This document shows positions 1 through 6,270 of a DNA stretch of 6,403 bases, one piece after another (position 1 is the stretch's first letter; each line of letters starts with the position of its first letter). Source of the stretch: Conexibacter sp. (lineage in GTDB: Bacteria; Actinomycetota; Thermoleophilia; Solirubrobacterales; Solirubrobacteraceae); NCBI GenBank assembly GCA_025964215.1, contig JAOPZG010000283.1:1-6403 (forward strand), read 5' to 3'. The position numbers and the translations under genes are program-made. A model generated the notes under the pieces. That model had not been told where the DNA came from, did no database searches, and saw only the letters and a list, made by a program, of their open reading frames with translations.

Positions 1-2
1 TC

Positions 3-1061
3 ATCCAGTCGGTCAAGGAGGCCAGGGGCGCGCAGCTGCTCTGGGCCCACACCGACTCCGGCGGCTACCCCGTCTGGTTCAAGCCGGGCCTGCTGCGCGA
101 CCTGCCGCCGTGGCCGCTGCCGGAGACCTCCCGCCGCATCGCGGTCACGGACGAGACGGTCGCCGAGCACCACGCCGGCCGGGTCCCCGGGCTGGCCGGT
201 CTGATCGAGTTCCCGCCCGGCGAGGCGCACAAGACGCTCGCCACCTGCGAGGCGGTGTGGGGCGCCATGATCCAGCAGGGCGTCACCCGCAGCGACCACG
301 TCGTCGCGATCGGCGGCGGCGTCGTCGGCGACCTCGCGGGCTTCGTCGCCGCCACCTTCCAGCGCGGGATCCCGGTCGTTCAGGTGCCGACGACCGTCGT
401 CGCCCAGGTCGACTCGGCGTACGGCGGGAAGACCGGCGTCGACCACCCCGAGGCCAAGAACTACGTCGGCGCCTACCACCAGCCCGCCGCCGTCCTGGCC
501 GACACCACCACCTTGGCGACGCTCCCGCCCGAGGAGCACGCGGCCGGCTACGCGGAGGTCGTCAAGACCGCGCTGATCGCCGGCGGCCCGCTGTGGGACC
601 ACATCGCCTCCGGCGGTCCGGTCGACGACGCGACGATCCTGGCCTGCGCGCGCACGAAGCTCGCGGTCGTCGCCGCCGACGAGCGCGACGGCGGCCGCCG
701 CCAGGTGTTGAACCTCGGCCACACCGTCGGCCACGCGCTGGAGACCTCGCTCGGCTACGGCACGCTGCGCCACGGCGAGGCGGTCGCCCTCGGCCTGCTC
801 GCCGCGCTGCGGCTCTCCGGCCTCTCGGACCTGCGCGGCCAGGTCGAGGCGCTGCTGGCCGACGCCGGGCTGCCCACGCGCCTGGATGCCGGCAGCGGCG
901 TCGACCCCGCCGCGATCCTCGCCGCGACCCGCCTGGACAAGAAGCGCACGACCACCGCGCGGACGCCGTTCGTGCTCGTCCGCGCGCCCGGCGACGTCGT
1001 CCACGGCCAGGACGTCGCCGACGACGACGTCGCGCTCGCCGTGCGAGAGTTGACCGCCTGA
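3..1061 (+). CDS. aroB: 3-dehydroquinate synthase (5'-truncated by window edge)
   Basis: Second step of the shikimate pathway: the NAD- and metal-dependent cytoplasmic enzyme converts DAHP to 3-dehydroquinate. The frame is open from the window edge and gives 352 residues. Seen: the nucleotide-binding stretch GGGVVGDLAGF (from base 312), VPTTVVAQVDSAYGGKTGVDHP with the substrate-binding Lys at 429 and Asn at 459, the metal ligand Glu in GYAEVVK at 555, and metal-ligand histidines in NLGHTVGHALE (720, 732) and RHGEA (771). All key residues of the family are present, so the enzyme should be active. The first AroB-like strand begins near base 36 (LLWAHT, then YPVWFKPGLL), yet no ATG, GTG or TTG occurs in frame before the GTG at 252, which is inside the fold. 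The true start is therefore upstream, and about 10 extra residues precede the domain; a fused shikimate kinase (AroK-AroB) is possible but not visible. The stop overlaps the aroQ start by one base. Confidence 0.96.
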   Translation: MQSVKEARGAQLLWAHTDSGGYPVWFKPGLLRDLPPWPLPETSRRIAVTDETVAEHHAGRVPGLAGLIEFPPGEAHKTLATCEAVWGAMIQQGVTRSDHVVAIGGGVVGDLAGFVAATFQRGIPVVQVPTTVVAQVDSAYGGKTGVDHPEAKNYVGAYHQPAAVLADTTTLATLPPEEHAAGYAEVVKTALIAGGPLWDHIASGGPVDDATILACARTKLAVVAADERDGGRRQVLNLGHTVGHALETSLGYGTLRHGEAVALGLLAALRLSGLSDLRGQVEALLADAGLPTRLDAGSGVDPAAILAATRLDKKRTTTARTPFVLVRAPGDVVHGQDVADDDVALAVRELTA

Positions 1062-1507
1062 TGGGCTCCCGCAACCGCGTCGACATCCTCCACGGCGTCA
1101 ACCTCGACATGCTCGGGCGCCGGCCGGTCTCGCACTACGGGCAGCTGACCTTCGATCAGCTCGAGCAGCGGATCGGCGCCTTCGCGCACGAGCTCGACCT
1201 TGAGCCGCGGTTCTTCCAGACCAACCACGAGGGGCAGCTCGTCGAGCACCTGCACCGCGTCGAGGGCCTGGCCGACGGCATCATCATCAACCCGGGCGCG
1301 TGGACCCACTACGCGTGGGCGATCCGCGACGCGCTCGAGATCGCCGCGCTGCCCGCCGTCGAGGTCCACCTCTCCGACGTCGACGCGCGCGAGGAGTTCC
1401 GCCGCGTCTCCGTCATCCGCGACCTCTGCGTCGCGACCGTCAAGGGGGAGGGCGTCGATGGCTATCGCACCGCCCTCGCCCGCCTCAAGCAGGAGCTGGA
1501 CTTGTGA
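1061..1507 (+). CDS. aroQ: 3-dehydroquinate dehydratase, type II
   Basis: Third step of the shikimate pathway: dehydrates 3-dehydroquinate, the product of the upstream AroB, to 3-dehydroshikimate. The 148 residues match the usual ~145-150 of this dodecameric flavodoxin-like family. Active-site residues known from the M. tuberculosis enzyme are all found at a constant offset of two: Asn14, Arg21, the catalytic Tyr26 (SHYG), Asn77 and His83 (INPGAWTH), Glu101 and His103 (EVHLSD), and Arg114 (EEFR). Local departures from the common consensus are HGVN instead of NGPN near the N-terminus and LSDVDARE instead of LSNVHARE, none of which removes a catalytic residue. The ATG is chosen because it overlaps the aroB stop as TGATG, implying translational coupling; no strong Shine-Dalgarno sequence is seen. 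The reading frame is open far upstream within aroB, but that part is a shadow. The stop overlaps the next start as GTGA. Confidence 0.95.
   Translation: MGSRNRVDILHGVNLDMLGRRPVSHYGQLTFDQLEQRIGAFAHELDLEPRFFQTNHEGQLVEHLHRVEGLADGIIINPGAWTHYAWAIRDALEIAALPAVEVHLSDVDAREEFRRVSVIRDLCVATVKGEGVDGYRTALARLKQELDL
1491..1495 (+). promoter_or_regulatory. Shine-Dalgarno site of the Xaa-Pro peptidase gene
   Basis: AGGAG inside the last codons of aroQ, eight bases before the GTG at 1504. It decides the start in favour of this GTG over the ATG at 1516. Together with the GTGA stop/start overlap it indicates coupled translation of aroQ and the peptidase. Confidence 0.6.
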
Positions 1508-2598
1508 GCACCGCCATGGACCGTCCCGACCGGATCGCCGCGCTGCTGGCCGAGCGGGAGCTCGACGCGCTGCTGGTGACCGACCTCGTCAACGTGCGCT
1601 GGCTGACGGGCTTCACGGGGTCCAACGGCCTCGCGCTCGTCGGGCCCGGCGATCAGCGGCTGTTCCTCACGGACTTCCGCTACCTGACGCAGTCGGGCGA
1701 GCAGGTCGACGACGGCTGGCAGCGCGACATCGCCGCCGAGATCCTGCCGGCCGCCGCGGTCTCGGCCGGCGTGCCCGAGGAGGGCGGCACGCTGCGCCTC
1801 GGCTTCGACGACGTGCACCTGTCGGTCAAGGACCACGGGACGCTCGCCGCGCGCGTGGGCGCCGGCGTCGAGCTCGTCGCCGCCGGCGGGCTGGTCGAGC
1901 AGCTGCGGCTGGTCAAGGACGCCGGCGAGCTGGAGAAGATCCGCGCCGCCGCGAAGCTCGCCGACGCCGCGCTGACCGAGGTCCTGGGCCGCGGCCTCGC
2001 GGGCCGCACCGAGCGCGACGTCGCGCTCGACCTCGAGATGACGATGCGCAAGGCCGGCGCCGAGGCCGTGTCGTTCCCGCCGATCGTCGCCTCCGGCACG
2101 CACAGCGCGCTGCCGCACGCCGAGCCGCGCGACGTCGAGATCGCGGCCGGCACGCTCGTGACGATCGACTGGGGCGCGATGCTCGACGGCTACGCCTCGG
2201 ACTGCACGCGCACCTACGCGACCGGCGAGCTGGACCCGCGCGACCAAGAGATCTACGAGCTCGTGCTCGAGGCGCAGCGCACCTCGCTCGCCGCGGTCCG
2301 GGCGGGCGCCGGCGGGCGCGAGGTCGACGCGGTCGCGCGCGAGATCATCACCGCCGCCGGCCACGGCGAGCACTTCGGCCACGGCCTCGGCCACGGCGTC
2401 GGCGCCGAGGTCCACGAGGGCCCGCGGCTCTCGCAGCGCTCGGACTCGACGCTCGCCGTCGGGCAGGTCGTCACGGTCGAGCCGGGCGTCTACGTGCCGG
2501 GCGCGGTCGGCGTCCGGATCGAGGACCTCGCGGTCGTCACCGAGGACGGCGTCGAGGTGCTGACCGGGCTGCCGAAGGAGCTGCAGGTCATCGGCTGA
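1504..2598 (+). CDS. M24-family Xaa-Pro peptidase (aminopeptidase P / prolidase type)
   Basis: Cytoplasmic metallopeptidase predicted to cleave N-terminal X-Pro bonds of peptides or dipeptides. The 364 residues have the usual two-part form: an N-terminal creatinase-like domain (about 8-130, with NVRWLTGFTGSN) and a C-terminal pita-bread catalytic domain (about 137-355). The five di-metal ligands are visible: Asp222 (TIDWGA), Asp233 (SDCTRT), His297 in HGLGHGVGAEVHE (293-305), Glu326 (TVEPGVY) and Glu340 (RIEDL). I chose the GTG start because it overlaps the aroQ stop by four bases and lies eight bases after AGGAG at 1491-1495; the in-frame ATG at 1516 would be 20 bases from that site. It is the third gene of the aro operon. 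Peptidases of this kind commonly sit beside aroQ in bacteria, often followed by efp, which is not the case here. Whether it acts as PepP-type aminopeptidase or PepQ-type dipeptidase cannot be settled from motifs, so no symbol is given. Confidence 0.92.
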   Translation: MSTAMDRPDRIAALLAERELDALLVTDLVNVRWLTGFTGSNGLALVGPGDQRLFLTDFRYLTQSGEQVDDGWQRDIAAEILPAAAVSAGVPEEGGTLRLGFDDVHLSVKDHGTLAARVGAGVELVAAGGLVEQLRLVKDAGELEKIRAAAKLADAALTEVLGRGLAGRTERDVALDLEMTMRKAGAEAVSFPPIVASGTHSALPHAEPRDVEIAAGTLVTIDWGAMLDGYASDCTRTYATGELDPRDQEIYELVLEAQRTSLAAVRAGAGGREVDAVAREIITAAGHGEHFGHGLGHGVGAEVHEGPRLSQRSDSTLAVGQVVTVEPGVYVPGAVGVRIEDLAVVTEDGVEVLTGLPKELQVIG

Positions 2599-2634
2599 GC
2601 TCAAAGTGGCCGGCGGCGCGCCGATCACGGTGAC

Positions 2635-4644
2635 GTGGAGGCGGCCACGCCACATCCCGCACGCCATCGTTGGGCCCTCGTCGCCGTCGGGCTCTGGCTG
2701 GCGATCTTCGAGCTCAACGAGCTGCTCGGCGTCGCGCCGCCGAACGGGATCCTGTTCGGCCGCACGAGCCACCTGGTGGTGGACTTCGGCTCCGGGCTGC
2801 TCTGCGCGGCCGCCGCCTGGCGCCAGCGCGGGCCCGACCGCGCCGGCTGGCTGCTGATCGCCGCCGGCATCCTGTGCTGGGCCGCGGGCGACGTCTACTG
2901 GACGACGGTGCTGCTCGACGAGGAGAGCATCCCGGTGCCCTCGCCGGCGGACTTCGGCTACCTCGCGTTCCCGCTGCTCGCGTTCGCCGGGCTGGCGCGG
3001 GTGCTGAGCTCGCGCGTCCACGGCGCGCCGAAGCGCCTGTGGGTCGACGGCGTGACCGCCGCGCTGGCGACCGCGGCCGTCGCCGCGGCGATCGTGGTGC
3101 CGAGCATCGTCGACCTCATCGGCGGCGACTGGAAGTCGGTGGCGACGAACGCCGCCTACCCGCTCAGCGACCTGATCCTGCTCGGCGTGGTCGTCGGCGC
3201 GATGGCCGTCCGCGGCTGGCGGCTGGACCGCACGTGGGTGCTCGCAGCGGCCGGCATCGTCTCCTTCTGGGCCGCGGACTCGCACTACCTCGTCGCGGTC
3301 GCCAAGGGCGGCGGCGGCTTCCCGGACCCGTGGAACGCGGGCTGGGACTTCGCGTTCCTGCTGCTCGCCTGCGCCGCGACGGCGCCCGCGCGCGCCGCGG
3401 TCGCGGTCCCGAGCCGCAGCCGGCGCGGCGCGATCCTCCCGCTGGTCTTCGGCGCGATGGCCCTCGGCGTCCTGGTCTACGCCGGGCTCGGGACGGTCAC
3501 GCCGGTCGCGGTCGTCCTGGCCGGGCTCGCGCTCCTCGCCGTGGGCGTCCGGCTGAACATCGCCTTCCGCGACCACGCCGCGATGCTGGAGGTGAGCCGC
3601 AGCGAGGCGCTCACCGACGCGCTCACCGGCCTCGGCAACCGCCGCGCGCTGGTCAACGACCTCGAGCGGATGCTGCCGGAGGCGACCGAGGAGGACGTCG
3701 TCGTGCTCGCGCTCTTCGACCTCGACGGCTTCAAGCACTACAACGACTGCTACGGCCACCCGGCCGGCGACGACCTGCTCGTCCGCCTCGGCGGCAACCT
3801 CGCCCGCCGCGTCGCGGGCCACGGCCGCGCCTACCGGATGGGCGGTGACGAGTTCTGCGCGCTCCTGCGCCCGGGCCTCGCGCGGCCCGCGCTGGTGGCC
3901 GCGCACGCGGCGGCGGCGCTGCGCGAGCGTGGCGAGGGCTTCGACATCGGCTCCTCGCACGGGTTCGTGATCGCGCCGGTCGAGGTCGACGACCCGGCCG
4001 AGGCGCTGCGCCTCGCCGACCAGCGGATGTACGCGCAGAAGCACGGCGGCCGCCCGTCGGCCGGCTCGCAGTCGCGCGACGTCCTGCTGCGCGCGCTGGC
4101 CGAGCGCAACCCCGACCTCGGCGAGCACCTCTCGACGGTCGCGGAGCTGGCGGTCGCGGTCGCGCGCAAGTTGGGGCTCTCGCCCGCCGAAGTCGAGGAG
4201 GTCCGCCACGCCGCCGACCTGCACGACGTCGGCAAGGTCGCGATCCCGGACGCGATCCTCGACAAGCCCGGCCCGCTCGACGACGAGGAGTGGGTCTTCA
4301 TGCGCCGCCACACGATCATCGGCGAGCGGATCGTCTCCGCCGCGCCCGCGCTGCGCGACGTCGCCACGCTCGTGCGCGCCAGCCACGAGCGCCACGACGG
4401 CCGCGGCTACCCCGACGGCCTCGCCGGCGATGAGGTGCCGCTCGGCGCCCGGATCGTCGCGGTCTGCGACTCCTTCGACGCGATGGTGGCGGACCGGCCG
4501 TACCGCGCGGCGGCTCCGTACGACGTGGCGCTGGCGGAGCTCGACCGCTGCGCGGGCTCCCAGTTCGACCCGCGCGTGGTGGCGGCGTTTCGCGAGGCCC
4601 TCGCGGAGCTCGCGGCGCGGGACGCGCTGCCGCGGGCGGCGTAG
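2635..4644 (+). CDS. membrane-bound bifunctional GGDEF / HD-GYP c-di-GMP enzyme
   Basis: Predicted inner-membrane sensor enzyme that makes and/or degrades cyclic di-GMP. The 669 residues comprise about ten hydrophobic segments (roughly 12-33, 45-63, 69-94, 105-125, 137-162, 175-195, 200-222, 236-254, 264-285, 288-310), a GGDEF domain (about 320-475) and an HD-GYP domain (about 480-655). The cyclase motifs are complete: DALTGLGNRR (328-337), FDLDGFK with metal Asp362, substrate residues Asn370 and Asp379, and GGDEF at 403-407. The RxxD inhibitory site expected just before GGDEF is absent (AGHG). The phosphodiesterase part has His498, HDVGK (530-534), His559, SHERHDGRGYPDGL (583-596) and RPYR (621-624); the usual HHE is SHE. 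GTG 2635 is the first start after an in-frame stop at 2596-2598; no clear Shine-Dalgarno site is seen and the next in-frame ATG is deep inside. It lies 36 bases after the peptidase gene, so read-through from the aro operon is possible. The signal sensed is unknown. Confidence 0.9.
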   Translation: MEAATPHPARHRWALVAVGLWLAIFELNELLGVAPPNGILFGRTSHLVVDFGSGLLCAAAAWRQRGPDRAGWLLIAAGILCWAAGDVYWTTVLLDEESIPVPSPADFGYLAFPLLAFAGLARVLSSRVHGAPKRLWVDGVTAALATAAVAAAIVVPSIVDLIGGDWKSVATNAAYPLSDLILLGVVVGAMAVRGWRLDRTWVLAAAGIVSFWAADSHYLVAVAKGGGGFPDPWNAGWDFAFLLLACAATAPARAAVAVPSRSRRGAILPLVFGAMALGVLVYAGLGTVTPVAVVLAGLALLAVGVRLNIAFRDHAAMLEVSRSEALTDALTGLGNRRALVNDLERMLPEATEEDVVVLALFDLDGFKHYNDCYGHPAGDDLLVRLGGNLARRVAGHGRAYRMGGDEFCALLRPGLARPALVAAHAAAALRERGEGFDIGSSHGFVIAPVEVDDPAEALRLADQRMYAQKHGGRPSAGSQSRDVLLRALAERNPDLGEHLSTVAELAVAVARKLGLSPAEVEEVRHAADLHDVGKVAIPDAILDKPGPLDDEEWVFMRRHTIIGERIVSAAPALRDVATLVRASHERHDGRGYPDGLAGDEVPLGARIVAVCDSFDAMVADRPYRAAAPYDVALAELDRCAGSQFDPRVVAAFREALAELAARDALPRAA

Positions 4645-4659
4645 GGCAAGCTTCGGCCC

Positions 4660-5076
4660 GTGGACCACCACGACCCCGCCCGCACCCACTGGCTCAAGGC
4701 CATCGGCCACGCCCGCGGCCCGCTCCCCGAGGCGTGGCTCGCCGACGCCAACGGTCCCGCCCGCCTCGCGCGCACCGGCTTCCCGCGCCGCCCGCGGATG
4801 GTCGAGGGCGACCGCCTCGTCCTCTACGCCTCGGTCTGGAAGCGCGTCTTCGGGATCGTCGAGGTCACCGGCCTGCCGACCGACGACTCCGGCTCCGCCC
4901 GCTGGCCGTGGACGGTGCCGATCGAGGCGCTGGTCGTGATCCCGCACCTCGAGAACGCTCCGCCGATCGAGGCGATCGGCGTCGCTCCGCGGTCGATGAG
5001 CCAGCAGTCGCACATCCGCCTGACGGAGCGGCAGTACGAGCTGGCCGTCGAGGCCCTGGGCGGCGTCGCGGGCTGA
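4660..5076 (+). CDS. small PUA/EVE-like domain protein
   Basis: A 138-residue soluble protein with no signal peptide or membrane segment. The pattern resembles the EVE/PUA-like fold: a tryptophan near the start (THWLKAIG, 9-16), the GDRLVLYAS strand (50-58), a following VFGIVEVTG strand (63-71), then RWPWTVPIEAL (81-91) and a C-terminal SHIRLTERQYE stretch (117-127). EVE-domain proteins bind modified bases or RNA in characterised cases, but no specific ligand can be assigned here. The GTG start lies 15 bases after the stop of the c-di-GMP gene and is the first start in this frame after that stop. No good Shine-Dalgarno site is present: AGGG at 4643-4646 is 13 bases away. A -10-like element precedes the start. 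That it is a real gene is well supported by conserved-looking protein texture; the fold call is recognition by pattern only and could be wrong. Confidence 0.75.
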   Translation: MDHHDPARTHWLKAIGHARGPLPEAWLADANGPARLARTGFPRRPRMVEGDRLVLYASVWKRVFGIVEVTGLPTDDSGSARWPWTVPIEALVVIPHLENAPPIEAIGVAPRSMSQQSHIRLTERQYELAVEALGGVAG

Positions 5077-5160
5077 CGCCAGGCGCGTTCGCGCTCGCCG
5101 CGCTCGGCAGACCTAGCCCTTTGGCGCACGGAAATCCGCTGCATCGGGCACCATGTCGGC

Positions 5161-5502
5161 ATGGCCATCCTGGAACTCGTGCAGCCGCAGCCCGACTGGA
5201 TGAGTGCGCTGGGCGTCGCGCTGACCCGTCCGCCCGGCGTCCCCGAGCGCCGCGCCGACGAGGATCCGTGGAGCCCGGCGGGGGAGCGGCCGCGCCGGAT
5301 CTCCGACGACCTCGCGTGGTTCCGCCAGGCGCTCGACGACCCCGCCGAGGCCGGCCTCAAGCCGCTCGACGAGACGGCGACGGTCGCCGCGTGGGAGAGC
5401 GCCGACGGCGAGCTCGTCGCCCGCCTCTCGCGCCTGGACGCCCGCGGCATCCTCGACGCCGCCGGCTTCCTGCTGCACGACCCGGACCCGGCGCTGCTCT
5501 AG
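5161..5502 (+). CDS. hypothetical protein, 113 residues
   Basis: I do not recognise this family. The product is acidic and soluble, with no signal peptide, membrane helix, cysteine or obvious catalytic motif. The N-terminal third (MAILELVQPQPDWMSALG) is followed by a proline- and charge-rich segment (23-46). A predicted helical part (48-61, DDLAWFRQALDD) and a second half end in ILDAAGFLLHDPDPALL. Support for coding comes from GC-rich third positions, the amino-acid texture and the fit between neighbours: an 84-base gap upstream and 24 bases before the GST-like gene. ATG 5161 is the first start giving the long frame; no Shine-Dalgarno sequence is visible, but a weak -10-like hexamer sits six bases upstream of the ATG. 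Function cannot be inferred from context. Confidence 0.65.
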   Translation: MAILELVQPQPDWMSALGVALTRPPGVPERRADEDPWSPAGERPRRISDDLAWFRQALDDPAEAGLKPLDETATVAAWESADGELVARLSRLDARGILDAAGFLLHDPDPALL

Positions 5503-5514
5503 CGACCGGCCCCG

Positions 5515-5520
5515 TAGGAT
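5515..5520 (+). promoter_or_regulatory. possible -10 element (leaderless start) of the GST-like gene
   Basis: TAGGAT fits the actinobacterial -10 pattern TANNNT and ends six bases before ATG 5527, so a transcript starting at the usual distance would begin at the A of the ATG. No convincing -35 hexamer is seen at 16-18 bases upstream. The AGGA inside the same hexamer (5516-5519) could instead serve as a Shine-Dalgarno site seven bases from the ATG; the two readings cannot be separated by eye. Confidence 0.35.
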
Positions 5521-5526
5521 CCGCCG

Positions 5527-6267
5527 ATGCCCGAGCAGCCGCGCATCGTCGTCCACCTCCTCCCGCCGTCGCACCCGTGCGCGACGGTCGAGGCCGCGCT
5601 CAAGGTGAAGGGGTTGGACTACGAGCGCGTCGAGCTGCAGGCCGGCCGCCACACCGAGGAGATGGAGCGCCTCTACGGCGAGGGCCACGGCACGGTCCCG
5701 GGCGCCATGATCGGCGACGAGCCGGTCCACGGATCGGTCGCGATCCTCGAGCGCCTGGAGCAGCTCGCGCCCGAGCCCACGCTCTACCCCGACGCGCTCG
5801 GCGACGCCGTCGCCGAGGCCGAGCGCTGGGGCGACGAGGAGCTGCAGGACCTCGGCCGCCGCCTGCCCTGGGGCGCGCTGCACTTCCGCCCCGAGTCGCT
5901 GGGGACCTTCGGCGGCGCCGGCGCCCTCGACCCGCCCGGCACCGACTTCGCCATGCGCTACGTCCACGCCTCGTGGAAGTACCACAAGATCACCGCGGTC
6001 CGGCTGGCCGAGGACCTCGCCGGCCTCCCTGAGAAGCTCGACCGCATCGACGGCTACGTGGCCGAGGGCATCCTCGCCGGTGAGGATCCCAACGCGGCCG
6101 ACCTCCAGATCGGCGCGACGCTCTCGGTCCTGCTCACCGTCGGCGACGTCCGGCCGCTGATCGAGGCGCGCCCGGCCGTGCAGGTCGCCCGCAAGTGGTT
6201 CGACGACCGGCCGGGGCGCGTCCCCGCCGGCGCGTTCCCGGCGGGCTGGGTCCCGGGCTGGCGCTGA
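5527..6267 (+). CDS. glutathione S-transferase-like protein
   Basis: A 246-residue cytoplasmic protein with the two-domain GST layout. Residues about 6-80 look like the thioredoxin-fold N-terminal domain: a first strand (RIVVHLL), SHPCATVEAAL at the active-site position (15-25), GLDYERVEL (29-37), the cis-proline loop TVPG (57-60) and the thiol-ligand motif GSVAI (69-73), equivalent to the common ESxAI. The rest is mostly helical; ADLQIGATLSVL (191-202) corresponds to the conserved N-capping Asp region of GST helix 6. The active-site position reads Ser-His-Pro-Cys, which may use Ser15 or Cys18. Substrate is unknown, and many actinobacteria lack glutathione, so a different thiol or a non-enzymatic role is possible. 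The ATG is preceded by TAGGAT, giving either a short-spaced Shine-Dalgarno site or a leaderless start. A probable TetR regulator converges on its end. Confidence 0.82.
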   Translation: MPEQPRIVVHLLPPSHPCATVEAALKVKGLDYERVELQAGRHTEEMERLYGEGHGTVPGAMIGDEPVHGSVAILERLEQLAPEPTLYPDALGDAVAEAERWGDEELQDLGRRLPWGALHFRPESLGTFGGAGALDPPGTDFAMRYVHASWKYHKITAVRLAEDLAGLPEKLDRIDGYVAEGILAGEDPNAADLQIGATLSVLLTVGDVRPLIEARPAVQVARKWFDDRPGRVPAGAFPAGWVPGWR

Positions 6268-6270
6268 GCC

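Noticed and set aside
110..1060. In-frame upstream extension of aroQ, giving a 465-residue protein
   Set aside because: The added part is the frame-shifted shadow of aroB, rich in Arg, Pro and Gly. AroQ homology begins exactly at the ATG at 1061.
1516..1518. ATG as the start of the Xaa-Pro peptidase
   Set aside because: The GTG at 1504 has AGGAG eight bases upstream and a four-base overlap with the aroQ stop. The ATG is 20 bases from that site, though it cannot be fully excluded.
2626..2637. Palindrome CACG-GTGA-CGTG over the GTG start of the c-di-GMP gene, a possible operator or attenuator
   Set aside because: Four-base arms are too short to be convincing, and the second arm is partly the start codon itself.
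1462..5013. A 1183-codon open frame on the minus strand spanning the end of aroQ, the peptidase, the GGDEF gene and most of the EVE-like gene
   Set aside because: It runs opposite four well-supported genes. Its product is an Arg/Asp/Ala/Val-rich low-complexity string with no recognisable domain, as expected for the antisense of GC-rich coding DNA where stop codons are rare.
5083..5094. Small inverted repeat GCGC-GTTC-GCGC after the EVE-like gene, a possible terminator
   Set aside because: The stem is only four to five base pairs and no T-run follows. Such repeats are expected by chance in this base composition.
5153..5155. ATG eight bases before the start of the 113-residue protein
   Set aside because: It is in another frame and does not lead to a coding-like reading; ATG 5161 opens the long frame.
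5113..5985. A 290-codon minus-strand frame opposite the GST-like gene and the 113-residue gene
   Set aside because: Its composition is that of antisense GC-rich coding sequence, with no domain recognised, while the plus strand has a clear GST pattern.
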